From positions 1-38,365 of the forward strand of contig CAMZKE010000079.1 in assembly GCA_947311115.1 (NCBI GenBank): a DNA stretch of 38,365 nucleotides, given 5' to 3'. The translations under genes and the position numbers were made by a program. The notes under the pieces were generated by a model. The model made no database searches and had not been told where the DNA came from. It saw nothing but the letters and a program-made list of their open reading frames with translations. Source of the stretch: an uncultured Bacteroidales bacterium. Lineage in GTDB: Bacteria > Bacteroidota > Bacteroidia > Bacteroidales > JAFGXI01. Shown here piece after piece: positions 24,591 to 32,837 of this stretch (positions are counted from its first letter, which is position 1; each line of letters starts with the position of its first letter).

Positions 24591-25083
24591 GCATTTGCCT
24601 ATAATACTCAAACAAAGAAACAGCTAATGCATGCGAAACATTCATCGATTTTGTATTACCGGGCATAGGTATATGAATAAAATTTTGGCAAAATTTAATC
24701 ATTTCTGAGCTTATACCGGATTTTTCATTTCCTACAATAAAAGCTGTTTTTTTATTAAAAGAGTACTCGTAAATACTTTTCGAATTATTTATGGTGTCAA
24801 TTCCTACAAAAGTATAATTTTTAAAAATATCTGATTTTAGTTCGTTATAATCAGTAAATTTAAAATCTACATTATTATAAGCCGAAGATGAACTTCGCTT
24901 TATTTTGGTTTGATTTGGAATAATTTTATTAATAAGAAAAAGTTTTTTTGCTCCAATATTATCTGTCAAACGAATTAAACTTCCAATATTTTCAGGTGTA
25001 GAAATATTTTCAGCAATAATAATTATATCATTAATTATTGATTTATCACCAAAAAATTTATTTGCTTGTATAGTTTTGCTCAT
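24586..25083 (-). CDS. TrmH/SpoU-family RNA 2'-O-methyltransferase
   Basis: 165 residues, a minimal SPOUT methyltransferase without an N-terminal substrate domain. The three motifs are present: N32 and R38 in PENIGSLIRLTDNIGA, VGNEKSGIS (117-125), and IPMPGNTKSMNVSHALAVSLFEY (138-160), which make the AdoMet-binding trefoil knot. It should 2'-O-methylate a tRNA or rRNA ribose; size suggests a TrmL-like or short TrmH-like enzyme, but the target cannot be told. It lies downstream of tig with a terminator in between. Its stop codon is within the end of a dispersed repeat (24518-24590), so the last residues may have been altered by the insertion. Confidence 0.88.
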   Translation of the reverse strand: MSKTIQANKFFGDKSIINDIIIIAENISTPENIGSLIRLTDNIGAKKLFLINKIIPNQTKIKRSSSSAYNNVDFKFTDYNELKSDIFKNYTFVGIDTINNSKSIYEYSFNKKTAFIVGNEKSGISSEMIKFCQNFIHIPMPGNTKSMNVSHALAVSLFEYYRQML

Positions 25084-25098
25084 CGATTAAAAATAAAA

Positions 25099-25123
25099 AA
25101 GGTCGGCAATAATTGCCGACCTT
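25099..25123 (-). terminator. Terminator after tig
   Basis: AAGGTCGGCAA / TTGCCGACCTT, 11 bp perfect, loop TAA, followed on the minus strand by TTTTTTATTT. It lies 23 nt after the tig stop. Confidence 0.9.
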
Positions 25124-25146
25124 CAAATATATAAATTAATTATTAT

Positions 25147-26511
25147 TTATTTAAAAAGCTCATTAAATTCTTCTGCTGTAACTTCTTTTGTATCTAATTT
25201 AACTGCCGATTTAATTGCTTCTAAAGATTTCTCCTCTAATTTAGTTTCAAAAAGGTTTCTTCTTTCTTCGGGCTTTTCAACAATTTCTTTAGCATACTGT
25301 GTTAATTGCTCTTCAGGTATTTGCATTGCACCATAATACTGTTGAAATTGTGCATTTATTTGAGCTTTAGCAGCATCAAGTAAATCATTATCATCTACTT
25401 TAATATCGTTATCAGAAGCAACTTGCTCCTTAATTAATTGCCAACGTAGGTCTTTCATAAATAATGGAAAGTCTGCGTCTAATTTCTCATCAGAAAGTTT
25501 TTCCTGAGTATTAGTCGCTCTTAACCATTCCTTTAAGAAAGTTTCAGGTAGATCAAATTTAACTTTTTCAATTAATTTTTCTTTAGCATCTAATCCAAAC
25601 TTATAATTCGATTGAGGTATAAAAGAATTTTTAATTGCTTCAGCTATTTTAGTTTTAAATTCTTCTTCCGATTTTACACTGTCTTTTCCAAAAATCTTAT
25701 CCCAAAGTTCTTGATTATTTTCAGCAGGAACCCATTCTTTAATTGCTGAAATTGTGAAATTATAGTTACAATCTATATCCTCAGGTTTTAACTCTTCTTT
25801 CTTTTGTTTTAATAAACCTGCTATTTCATACTCGTTTTCGAACGATTTTTTAGGATTAAAAGTAATTGTGTCATTTATTTCCTTGCCTAAAAATAATTTC
25901 TTTTGTTCTTCATCTTTAAACGATGTCATTAATATTGATGTTGCTTCGGCTGATATACCACCTTCAATTATTTTTCCTTTTTCGTCAGATTGAGCAATAT
26001 CACCGGTAATCATATTCGATTCAACAACTTTTTTAGACTCTACATATTCACCTGAAGTTTGTTGGTAATTCTTTAATTGAGCATCAATATCTTTATCTTC
26101 TACTCTTAACTCGTAGTTTGTAAATTTATCTTTTTTTGAAAGTTTTACTTCTATACTTGGAGCAACAGCTATTTTGTAAACAAATTCATAAGTATCTTGC
26201 TCTCCCCAATTAATAGGCTTTTGCTCTTCGTTATACGGTAATGGTTCGCCAAGAATTTTATCGTCTGTTTCTTGTAAGTATTTTGATATTGATTCAGAAA
26301 TAAGCTTGTTCATTTCTTCAACTAAAACCGAAGTATAGTACTTCTTTTTTATAAGTCCGAAAGGTACTTTTCCATGTCTAAAACCATCAATACTTGCTTT
26401 GTTTTTGTAATCTTTTAATACTTTGATTACTTTTTCATCGTAATCAGACTTTTCAACAGTTATAGTTATTGAATAGTTTAAAGCATCAATTTCATTCTTA
26501 GTTACGTTCAT
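25147..26511 (-). CDS. tig: Trigger factor, ribosome-associated chaperone
   Basis: I use the ATG at 26511 (MNVTKNEIDAL..., 454 residues), because homologs begin MNV/MNIT; an in-frame ATG at 26529 would add six residues. The N-terminal ribosome-binding domain (about 1-115) includes the signature SIDGFRHGKVPFGLIKKKY (FRxGxxP). A divergent middle PPIase-like domain (about 150-245) and a long helical C-terminal domain (about 270-450) follow. It meets nascent chains at the exit tunnel. It follows tRNA-Leu and its terminator on the same strand, with its own terminator downstream. Confidence 0.95.
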   Translation of the reverse strand: MNVTKNEIDALNYSITITVEKSDYDEKVIKVLKDYKNKASIDGFRHGKVPFGLIKKKYYTSVLVEEMNKLISESISKYLQETDDKILGEPLPYNEEQKPINWGEQDTYEFVYKIAVAPSIEVKLSKKDKFTNYELRVEDKDIDAQLKNYQQTSGEYVESKKVVESNMITGDIAQSDEKGKIIEGGISAEATSILMTSFKDEEQKKLFLGKEINDTITFNPKKSFENEYEIAGLLKQKKEELKPEDIDCNYNFTISAIKEWVPAENNQELWDKIFGKDSVKSEEEFKTKIAEAIKNSFIPQSNYKFGLDAKEKLIEKVKFDLPETFLKEWLRATNTQEKLSDEKLDADFPLFMKDLRWQLIKEQVASDNDIKVDDNDLLDAAKAQINAQFQQYYGAMQIPEEQLTQYAKEIVEKPEERRNLFETKLEEKSLEAIKSAVKLDTKEVTAEEFNELFK

Positions 26512-26545
26512 TACCAGATATTTAAGCAATTAAAAAAAATTAAAA

Positions 26546-26574
26546 AAAACCGTTTTGGAATCCAAAACGGTTTT
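26546..26574 (-). terminator. Terminator of tRNA-Leu
   Basis: AAAACCGTTTTGG / CCAAAACGGTTTT, a perfect 13-bp stem with a 3-nt loop, followed on the minus strand by TTTTAATTTTTTTTAA. It lies 7 nt after the tRNA and 35 nt before the tig start. Confidence 0.92.
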
Positions 26575-26581
26575 CATTTTG

Positions 26582-26663
26582 TACGGGTGAAGGGACTCGA
26601 ACCCCCATGCCGCGAAGCACTAGATCCTAAGTCTAGCGTGTCTACCAATTTCACCACACCCGC
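26582..26663 (-). tRNA. tRNA-Leu (anticodon TAG)
   Basis: An 82-nt class II tRNA on the minus strand. Acceptor GCGGGTG pairs with CACCCGT (G-T at the first pair), anticodon stem CTAGA / TCTAG encloses CTTAGGA (anticodon TAG), with a long variable arm (TGCTTCGCGGCA) as expected for leucine. T-loop TTCGAGT, discriminator A, CCA not encoded. Confidence 0.96.
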
Positions 26664-26674
26664 AAAATGGACTG

Positions 26675-26703
26675 CAAAGGTACTAATTTTTTTGAAAAAC
26701 AAA
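26675..26703 (-). promoter_or_regulatory. Promoter of tRNA-Leu
   Basis: Minus strand: TTTG (26700-26703), 17-nt spacer, TACCTTTG (26675-26682), then 11 nt to the tRNA 5' end. It fits the Bacteroidota consensus. Confidence 0.75.
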
Positions 26704-26797
26704 ATATTTTTCAAAAATATTTTATTAAATTTCGTAATTACATTTATGAATAGTATCTTAGCTCTTTGAAATTAAACAATAACATAAAATAAAAACA

Positions 26798-28924
26798 ATG
26801 AAAGTTATTACCCTAACATTAATTTTTCTACTTGTTTCTGCATCTTTGTTTTCTCAAGATGTTGTTAATAAAACAAAAGCAGACAGTAATAAGGTTTTAT
26901 GGAATGCTGTTCTTGCGAAAGAAGGTGATTTAATAGGCGACACTGCTATTAAAAGTGAATGTAAAGCTCAGTGGGCAAACGAGGTAGTGAAATTTAGTTC
27001 TCAATTTTCAAAAACCGATAAATCGGCTCAAGAAGTACTTGGAACACCTAATGTATTACCTATTGGAGGCGAATCGAATATGGCTTGGTCGGTAAAATCA
27101 AAAAATGGCAAAGAGGTTAGTGGAACAGCATTTATAAGAGTTTCTTATAAAAACCCAGCCAGAATTAGCCAGGTTGCAATTGCCCAAAGTTATAACCCCG
27201 GTGCAATAACTAAAGTTACTATTTTTGGACCAGACAAGGAAGAATTAAAAATTTATGAAGGAACTCCAAAAGCCGAAGGAACAAAAGGTAAAATGATGAA
27301 TATCTTTTTAGATAAACCTACCGAATTTTATGTAACCCAGGTTGAAATACAATTAGACCCTGTGGCCGTTCCGGGAGAAAATCAGATTGATGCTATCGGA
27401 ATTGCAGAATGTTCTGACTCGGTTATAGCAAAAATTAATGTAATACCCAATATAAAATGGGATTCAGAACCTATAAATTTAGGAGATAACATTAATTCGA
27501 TATACGCTGAAGATGCACCTATGATTTCTCCTGATGGAAAATATATTTATTTTGTACGAAAATTTCATCCTGAAAACATTGGAGGTTACAACGATGAAAC
27601 AGATATATGGTATTCTGCCGTAGATAAAAATAATAATTGGCGACCTGCAAAAAATATTGGCGAACCTCTAAATAATAAAAAAAATAACTTTGTACAATCT
27701 ATCACTCCTGATGGTAATGCTTTATTACTTGCAAATGTTTATTTAAAAAATGGGCAAATGACAGCGGGTGTTTCTTTCACTTATCGTACTCGTACAGGTT
27801 GGGCATTTCCCGAGAAACAAACAATTGATGGCTTTATTAATTATAATAAATATGCTAATTATTATTTAACTAATGATGGTAAGGCATTAATTATGGCTAT
27901 TGAAATGAAAGATACTTATGGCGGACTTGACTTATATGTTAGTTTCAAAAAAGGTGAAAACAGATGGTCTAAACCTCAGAATTTAGGCCCTACAATCAAT
28001 ACTAGACAAAACGATTACAGTCCGTTTTTAGCTGCTGATGGTGTTACATTATTTTATTCTACATCTGGCTTTGCCGGTTATGGTCAAGCCGATATATATA
28101 GTACTACTCGTGAAGATGATACTTGGAAAAAATGGACAGAACCACAAAATTTAGGTGAAGGTATAAATACACCGGGTGCCGATTCTAAATATAATATTCC
28201 GGCTTCTGGAGAGTATGCATATTACGCTTCTACACATAAATCAAAGGGTAAGTCAGATATTTTTAAGATTAAATTACCTCAAAAAGTAAAGCCAAACCCG
28301 GTAGTTTTAATAACAGGAGTTGTACGTAACGATAAAACAAATCAACCTGTTGATGCAAGAATTATTGTTGAAGAACTCCCAGGTGGTGAAGAAGTTGCTA
28401 TTGCACGAACAGACCCTAAAACAGGTAGGTTTAAAATTATTTTACCTGCTGGTAAAAAATATGGTTTCCGTGCTGTTGGACTTGGGTTCTTCGAAGTAAA
28501 TAAAAATATTGATTTAACAGATATTGATGAATACACCGAAATTGAAGAAGACGCTATGCGATTAGCTCCAATTGAAGTTGGACAGGTTGTAAGATTAAAT
28601 AACATATTCTTTGAAACAGCAAAAGCTACTCTTAAACCGGAATCTTTTCCTGAACTAGATAGAACTATAGATTTCTTAAACAACAATCCGACAATGGAAG
28701 TTGAAATTGCTGGTCATACCGACTCTGATGGTTCAGAGGTATTAAACCAGAAACTATCGCAAGCAAGAGCTCAGTCGGTAGCAAATTATTTAATTGAGCA
28801 TGGAATAAAATCAGAAAGATTAATTGTTCATGGTTATGGTGAAAGTCGCCCTATTGCTTTTAACACAACACCTGAAGGGAAAGCTCAAAACAGACGAGTA
28901 GAATTTAAAGTACTTAAAAAATAA
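26798..28924 (+). CDS. PD40 beta-propeller / OmpA-family outer-membrane protein
   Basis: 708 residues. Signal peptide 1-19 (...SLFS|Q). An N-terminal beta-sandwich-like domain (about 50-210) holds MAWSVKSKNG and VTIFGPDKEEL. PD40/WD40-like blades lie at about 240-495 (APMISPDGKYIYFVR, DYSPFLAADGVTLFYST, SGEYAYYAST), then a carboxypeptidase-regulatory-like Ig domain at about 505-575. The C-terminal OmpA domain (about 597-708) has FFETAKATLKPES, AGHTDSDGS and NQKLSQARAQSV, so it should hold peptidoglycan. The layout recalls PorE of the type IX secretion system, but the N-terminal TPR and lipobox of PorE are missing. A terminator at 29036 follows, beyond a decayed repeat C copy. Confidence 0.88.
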   Translation: MKVITLTLIFLLVSASLFSQDVVNKTKADSNKVLWNAVLAKEGDLIGDTAIKSECKAQWANEVVKFSSQFSKTDKSAQEVLGTPNVLPIGGESNMAWSVKSKNGKEVSGTAFIRVSYKNPARISQVAIAQSYNPGAITKVTIFGPDKEELKIYEGTPKAEGTKGKMMNIFLDKPTEFYVTQVEIQLDPVAVPGENQIDAIGIAECSDSVIAKINVIPNIKWDSEPINLGDNINSIYAEDAPMISPDGKYIYFVRKFHPENIGGYNDETDIWYSAVDKNNNWRPAKNIGEPLNNKKNNFVQSITPDGNALLLANVYLKNGQMTAGVSFTYRTRTGWAFPEKQTIDGFINYNKYANYYLTNDGKALIMAIEMKDTYGGLDLYVSFKKGENRWSKPQNLGPTINTRQNDYSPFLAADGVTLFYSTSGFAGYGQADIYSTTREDDTWKKWTEPQNLGEGINTPGADSKYNIPASGEYAYYASTHKSKGKSDIFKIKLPQKVKPNPVVLITGVVRNDKTNQPVDARIIVEELPGGEEVAIARTDPKTGRFKIILPAGKKYGFRAVGLGFFEVNKNIDLTDIDEYTEIEEDAMRLAPIEVGQVVRLNNIFFETAKATLKPESFPELDRTIDFLNNNPTMEVEIAGHTDSDGSEVLNQKLSQARAQSVANYLIEHGIKSERLIVHGYGESRPIAFNTTPEGKAQNRRVEFKVLKK

Positions 28925-28926
28925 AT

Positions 28927-29020
28927 AATGACTCTCCTCACCGAAAGTGAATGATGTATCATTATGGAAAACAATATTTAATACGCTCAAGTACAGGGAA
29001 TTTATCCCAAACAAATTAAA
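28927..29020 (+). repeat. Double-hairpin repeat family C, diverged copy
   Basis: 94 nt starting 3 nt after the stop of the PD40/OmpA gene. It aligns end to end with the 97-nt copies: AATGACTCTCCTCACCG at the left, TATCATTATGGAAAAC in the middle, and CCCAAACAAATTAAA at the right. The first hairpin is kept in altered form (TCAC-CGAAA-GTGA), which shows compensating changes; the second is lost. Confidence 0.7.
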
Positions 29021-29035
29021 GCATAGAGAGAAAAG

Positions 29036-29057
29036 AAAGGCCGAAAGGCCTTTTTTT
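29036..29057 (+). terminator. Terminator after the PD40/OmpA gene
   Basis: AAAGGCC-GAAA-GGCCTTT with a GAAA tetraloop and a run of seven T. Confidence 0.88.
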
Positions 29058-29113
29058 GTCATTTTTTTTGATAAAATATAAAATATCGGTGCTTATATAT
29101 ACGAGTTTGTAGC

Positions 29114-29121
29114 TATCTTTG
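29114..29121 (+). promoter_or_regulatory. -7 promoter element of the endonuclease gene
   Basis: TATCTTTG, an exact TAnnTTTG, 15 nt before the ATG; no TTTG at the expected -33 distance. The leader would be very short. Confidence 0.45.
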
Positions 29122-29136
29122 TAAAAAATATTAAAT

Positions 29137-30186
29137 ATGAGAAAAATTACCTTACTATTAATTATACTTTCATTTTTTGTAAACGCTCAAATACCTAACG
29201 GCTATTACGACGATGCACAAGGTTTAACAGGCGAAAATTTACGAACAGCCTTATACAATATAATTAAAGACCATACATCAAGAAGTTATTCGCAATTATG
29301 GTCAGATTTTGAAAGTACAGATAAAAAACCAAATGGAAAAGTTTGGGATATGTACTCAACTAAAAATGATGGAACTTTTGCATACGAATATACTTTTGGT
29401 TCAGACCAGTGTGGCACATATTCAGGTGAAGGTTCTTGCTATAACAGAGAACACTCTTTTCCAAAAAGCTGGTTTGATGAAGATGCGCCAATGTACACCG
29501 ATTTGTTCCATCTTTATCCTACCGATGGAACTGTAAATGGAAAAAGAAGTAATTACCCGTATGGCGAAACAAATAGCCCTTCATGGACATCAACAAACGG
29601 AAGTAAAAAAGGAGCTTGTTCCTATCCCGGATATACAGGTACCATTTTTGAACCTATTGATGAGTTTAAAGGCGATTTTGCACGTACATATTTTTATATG
29701 GTTACCAGATATAAAAATATAGTAGCAAGTTGGAGTAGTGATATGCTAAGTGGCGATAATTTATCCGGATGGGCTACAAATATGCTTGTAGATTGGGCAG
29801 AACAAGATCCTGTGAGTCAAAAAGAATTAGATAGAAATAATGCAGTTTATAATATTCAGCACAACAGAAATCCTTTTATAGACCACCCTGAATATATTTG
29901 TTATATATGGACAGGTTGCGAGTCTGCTATTGCAAAAACAGGTACAAATGTTGCTATTAGCATATATCCAAATCCTGCAAAAGGTAACTTAACAATAACA
30001 TATAACTCTGTAAATAAAAAAAATACAGTTGCTACAATTCATAATTTGTTGGGTGCAAAAATTCAAGAAATTGAACTACACCAAAACACAAATAAGTTAA
30101 ATATTGAAACTTATAATAAAGGTATTTATTTTATAAAAATAAATAATCCGGAAAATACAATAATAAAAAAGTTTGTAGTAAAATAA
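29137..30186 (+). CDS. Secreted endonuclease I-family nuclease with T9SS type A sorting domain
   Basis: 349 residues. Signal peptide 1-18. The nuclease domain (about 20-265) has the ββα-metal motif of the EndA/NucM/Vvn family: NREHSFPKSW with general base His106, then DLFHLYPTDGTVNGKRSNYPYG with the metal-binding Asn134, and FKGDFARTYFYMVTRY, WAEQDPVSQKE and NAVYNIQHNRNPFIDHPEY. It cleaves DNA and perhaps RNA without sequence preference, outside the cell. The last about 75 residues (from ISIYPNPAKGNLTI) are a type A T9SS sorting domain. Likely role in scavenging or in clearing extracellular DNA. Its terminator (30206-30236) comes right before lplA. Confidence 0.93.
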   Translation: MRKITLLLIILSFFVNAQIPNGYYDDAQGLTGENLRTALYNIIKDHTSRSYSQLWSDFESTDKKPNGKVWDMYSTKNDGTFAYEYTFGSDQCGTYSGEGSCYNREHSFPKSWFDEDAPMYTDLFHLYPTDGTVNGKRSNYPYGETNSPSWTSTNGSKKGACSYPGYTGTIFEPIDEFKGDFARTYFYMVTRYKNIVASWSSDMLSGDNLSGWATNMLVDWAEQDPVSQKELDRNNAVYNIQHNRNPFIDHPEYICYIWTGCESAIAKTGTNVAISIYPNPAKGNLTITYNSVNKKNTVATIHNLLGAKIQEIELHQNTNKLNIETYNKGIYFIKINNPENTIIKKFVVK

Positions 30187-30205
30187 ATAATTTAACAGTA
30201 TATTT

Positions 30206-30236
30206 AAGCCTCTGTTGATATAAACAGGGGCTTTTT
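30206..30236 (+). terminator. Terminator after the endonuclease gene, abutting the lplA start
   Basis: AAGCCTCTGTT / AACAGGGGCTT, 11 bp with one T-G wobble and a 6-nt loop, then five T. The T-tract ends 3 nt before the ATG of lplA at 30240. Confidence 0.85.
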
Positions 30237-30239
30237 ATT

Positions 30240-31190
30240 ATGAATATTTTAAACATAAAAAGTAATAACATATTTTTCTTTCTTGCACTTGAAGAATACC
30301 TTATAAAAAACACTAACGATGATTGGTTTTTCTTATGGAGTTCTGATAATTGTGTTGTATGTGGGAAACATCAAAATATTTATGAGGAAATAAACCTTCA
30401 TTATATTATTGATAACAATATTAAGTTAGCTAGGAGATTAAGTGGTGGTGGAACAGTTTTTCAAGATAAAGGAAACTTAAATTTTACATTTATATTAAAT
30501 AAAGAAAATGGGAAACAGATTGATTTTAAAAAACATATAGAGCCAATATATAAATATATTAAATCGCTAAATATAGATGTAGAATACAGTAAAAGAAACG
30601 ATTTGTTTATTGATAATAAAAAAATTTCGGGTAATGCCGAACATGTGTACAAAAATAGAGTTTTACATCACGGCACATTATTATTTAATTCTGATTTAAG
30701 TAAGTTAAATGAGGTGCTTAAGGTAAAAGGTAAATATAAAAGTAAATCGGTAAAATCGGTAAGAAAAAACGTAACTAACATAAATAATTACACAAACAAT
30801 ATCAATTTTAATGATTTTAAAATAGGTCTTAATAATTATGTAAAAGATTTTTTTAATATAGATGAATATTATTTGCTTGATAATGATATTATAAATAGAG
30901 TAAAAGTGTTGGCTAAAAATAAATACAAGACACATGAATGGATATTTAATTACACTTCAAATTTTAAATATTCAGGCATAATTAATTCGGAAAAACTACA
31001 AACTACTTTTAATTTACATATAAAAAAAGGAAAAATAGTTGATTGTAATTTTAATAATTATACAAAGCTAAATAAGTACTTTATAGGAAAAGAATATAAG
31101 ATTGATAGTATCTTAACTATTATTATTGATAATAATTTATCTGAAATATTAAAAATAAATCCTAAAGAATTACTATATTGCTTTTTTTAG
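30240..31190 (+). CDS. lplA: Lipoate-protein ligase A
   Basis: 316 residues with both the catalytic domain (about 1-240) and the C-terminal accessory domain. It activates lipoate with ATP and attaches it to lipoyl lysines. RRLSGGGTVF (65-74) and the catalytic-lysine motif KKISGNAEHV (Lys128) mark the family, with HHGTLLF at 143-149. Its targets are probably the E2 at 3398-4729 (Lys44) and GcvH at 37084-37464 (Lys63). The start agrees with homologs, which open with a short strand and then the LALEEYL helix. No RBS is visible between the terminator upstream and the ATG. The next gene begins 2 nt after its stop. Confidence 0.94.
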   Translation: MNILNIKSNNIFFFLALEEYLIKNTNDDWFFLWSSDNCVVCGKHQNIYEEINLHYIIDNNIKLARRLSGGGTVFQDKGNLNFTFILNKENGKQIDFKKHIEPIYKYIKSLNIDVEYSKRNDLFIDNKKISGNAEHVYKNRVLHHGTLLFNSDLSKLNEVLKVKGKYKSKSVKSVRKNVTNINNYTNNINFNDFKIGLNNYVKDFFNIDEYYLLDNDIINRVKVLAKNKYKTHEWIFNYTSNFKYSGIINSEKLQTTFNLHIKKGKIVDCNFNNYTKLNKYFIGKEYKIDSILTIIIDNNLSEILKINPKELLYCFF

Positions 31191-31192
31191 CG

Positions 31193-32185
31193 ATGAAAAA
31201 AACTTTATACATATTATTTGCACTTGTTAACATAAACTTATTTTCACAGGTAGAGGCTAAGTTATCGAATAATAATTTAAAATACGACAGTTTATATATT
31301 GAAAATGTTTCAGATAAGTTAGCAATTAGAATTTATAATATATGGAAAGCTACCGAGTTGAAATTAACCGAATTAGAAACAAACAAATCTTTACTTTTAA
31401 AGCCTAATAGCTCAATGAATATTGGCTTAGGGTTTAATTACAAATGGCTAGGATTAGGTGTAGCTGTAGGAATGCCTTTTGTAAACAACGACGATAGTAT
31501 TTATGGCAAAACTAAACGTTTCGACTTTCAGCTAAACCTATATGGCAGAACAATGGGGGCTGATATATATTTTCAAAGGTATAAAGGTTTTTATTTAAGC
31601 AACCCAAAAAATTTGGTTAATTGGGATAAAAAAGCATACCCAATTTTAGAAGATATGCAAGTTATTAGTGCCGGGGCATCAGTATATTATTTCTTTAACA
31701 ATAAACGTTTTTCGTATCGAGCCGCATTTGTTAGAAACGAAATACAGAAAAAAGGTCAAGGAAGTATGGTTTTAGGTGTATATTATGGTTTAAACTCTGC
31801 TTTCGATAATACAGGTTTTGTAAGTAACGAACTAAAAGATAGTTTAAAAACTGATTTTGATATCTATTCTTTCACTTCAAATAATTTCGGAATTTCTTTC
31901 GGATATACTTTCACTTTTGTTATTGCAAAACATTTTTTTATAAATCTTTCACTAGTTCCGGGTATTGGAGGCGTTAAAACTAATATAAAAACAAGTGAAA
32001 AAACTAACGGATTAAAACCCAAGTTGGCTGTGCGATATATAACCAGATTTGCCTTAGGTTACGAGCATAAAAATTTTTACCTTGGACTAACAGCATATTC
32101 AACAGGGTCAAGTTACGAGTATAGTTATATAAAAATTGAACCAAAAACAGGAAATGTTAAACTATTTTTTGGAAAAAGATTTTAA
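31193..32185 (+). CDS. DUF4421 outer-membrane protein
   Basis: I use the ATG at 31193 (330 residues), 2 nt after the lplA stop; it gives a normal signal peptide (MKKTLYILFALVNINLFS|Q), while the in-frame ATG at 31178 overlaps lplA by 13 nt and spoils it. The pattern matches what I recall of DUF4421: an early YIENVSDKLAIRIYN, then alternating strands such as NIGLGFNYKWLGLGVAVG, DFQLNLYGRTMGADIYFQRYKGFYL and RFSYRAAFVRNEIQKKGQGSM, closing with Phe (FFGKRF). It is probably an outer-membrane beta-barrel; no function is known. The tight spacing to lplA suggests co-transcription without a clear functional link. Confidence 0.85.
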   Translation: MKKTLYILFALVNINLFSQVEAKLSNNNLKYDSLYIENVSDKLAIRIYNIWKATELKLTELETNKSLLLKPNSSMNIGLGFNYKWLGLGVAVGMPFVNNDDSIYGKTKRFDFQLNLYGRTMGADIYFQRYKGFYLSNPKNLVNWDKKAYPILEDMQVISAGASVYYFFNNKRFSYRAAFVRNEIQKKGQGSMVLGVYYGLNSAFDNTGFVSNELKDSLKTDFDIYSFTSNNFGISFGYTFTFVIAKHFFINLSLVPGIGGVKTNIKTSEKTNGLKPKLAVRYITRFALGYEHKNFYLGLTAYSTGSSYEYSYIKIEPKTGNVKLFFGKRF

Positions 32186-32345
32186 AATGCTCTATATATA
32201 ATATAGGTTAAATCACGTATTTTATATTTAATTGGCAACCATTTAGTTAATTATTCGTCATTACATTAAATTATTTAATCTTCTGTTTTTGATGTTTTAT
32301 ACAATGTTTTTTTGTACTGATAAATAAATTAGCACTACATTAACT

Positions 32346-32375
32346 TTTAAAAACAGATAATTATTACTAAGTTTG
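32346..32375 (+). promoter_or_regulatory. Promoter of the small secreted-protein gene
   Basis: TTTA (32346-32349), 18-nt spacer, TAAGTTTG (32368-32375), an exact TAnnTTTG; the -33 differs by one base. The leader would be about 20 nt. Confidence 0.5.
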
Positions 32376-32402
32376 TTACATAACCTTTTAAATTAATATC
32401 CT

Positions 32403-32810
32403 ATGCAAAAATTATTTATTTCTTTAAGCTTGTTGTTTGTCACATTAACAGGGTTTTCACAAAAAATTACCATTACTGATTTTAGTTCGCAACAATGGAC
32501 AAATGTATATGAAGACGAAAGCATGCAAATCTTCTATAAATATGCAGATAACTCAGCAGTATCAGAAAATGGAAGAAGTTTTATTCTATTTAAAATTAAG
32601 AATAAAACTAGTAATACACTTACAATAAATGCGAGTGTTATATCTGAGTACAACAATGTTAATCAAAGTTTTTCTAACGAAAAAACAATAAAAATTGAAG
32701 CTAACGGAACTCTTGAAGGAAAAACTACAGGTGATGGTAATATCAGATTACCATATGAAAAATTTAAAGAACACGATAAAACTTTGAAAAGTGTGAAAAT
32801 AGATTTTTAA
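32403..32810 (+). CDS. Small secreted beta-rich protein of unknown function
   Basis: 135 residues with signal peptide (1-19, ...LTGFS|Q). The mature part alternates beta strands in an Ig-like or FN3-like way (SFILFKIKNKTSNTLTINASV, then TIKIEANGTLEGKTT). No family can be named. It starts 27 nt before the giant adhesin gene, and no terminator lies between, so the two are probably co-transcribed; it could be an accessory of that protein. Confidence 0.72.
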   Translation: MQKLFISLSLLFVTLTGFSQKITITDFSSQQWTNVYEDESMQIFYKYADNSAVSENGRSFILFKIKNKTSNTLTINASVISEYNNVNQSFSNEKTIKIEANGTLEGKTTGDGNIRLPYEKFKEHDKTLKSVKIDF

Positions 32811-32837
32811 TACCCTAACTACCTAAACTACCCCACT

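Noticed and set aside
24444-24668. 74-codon plus-strand frame
   Set aside because: It crosses the small-RNA promoter, a repeat C copy and the end of the methyltransferase gene; the composition is not protein-like.
26798-28924. True PorE of the type IX secretion system
   Set aside because: No N-terminal TPR and no lipobox; only the PD40-CRD-OmpA part agrees.
28820-29062. 80-codon minus-strand frame after the OmpA-family gene
   Set aside because: It spans the OmpA gene end, a repeat copy and a terminator; no support for coding.
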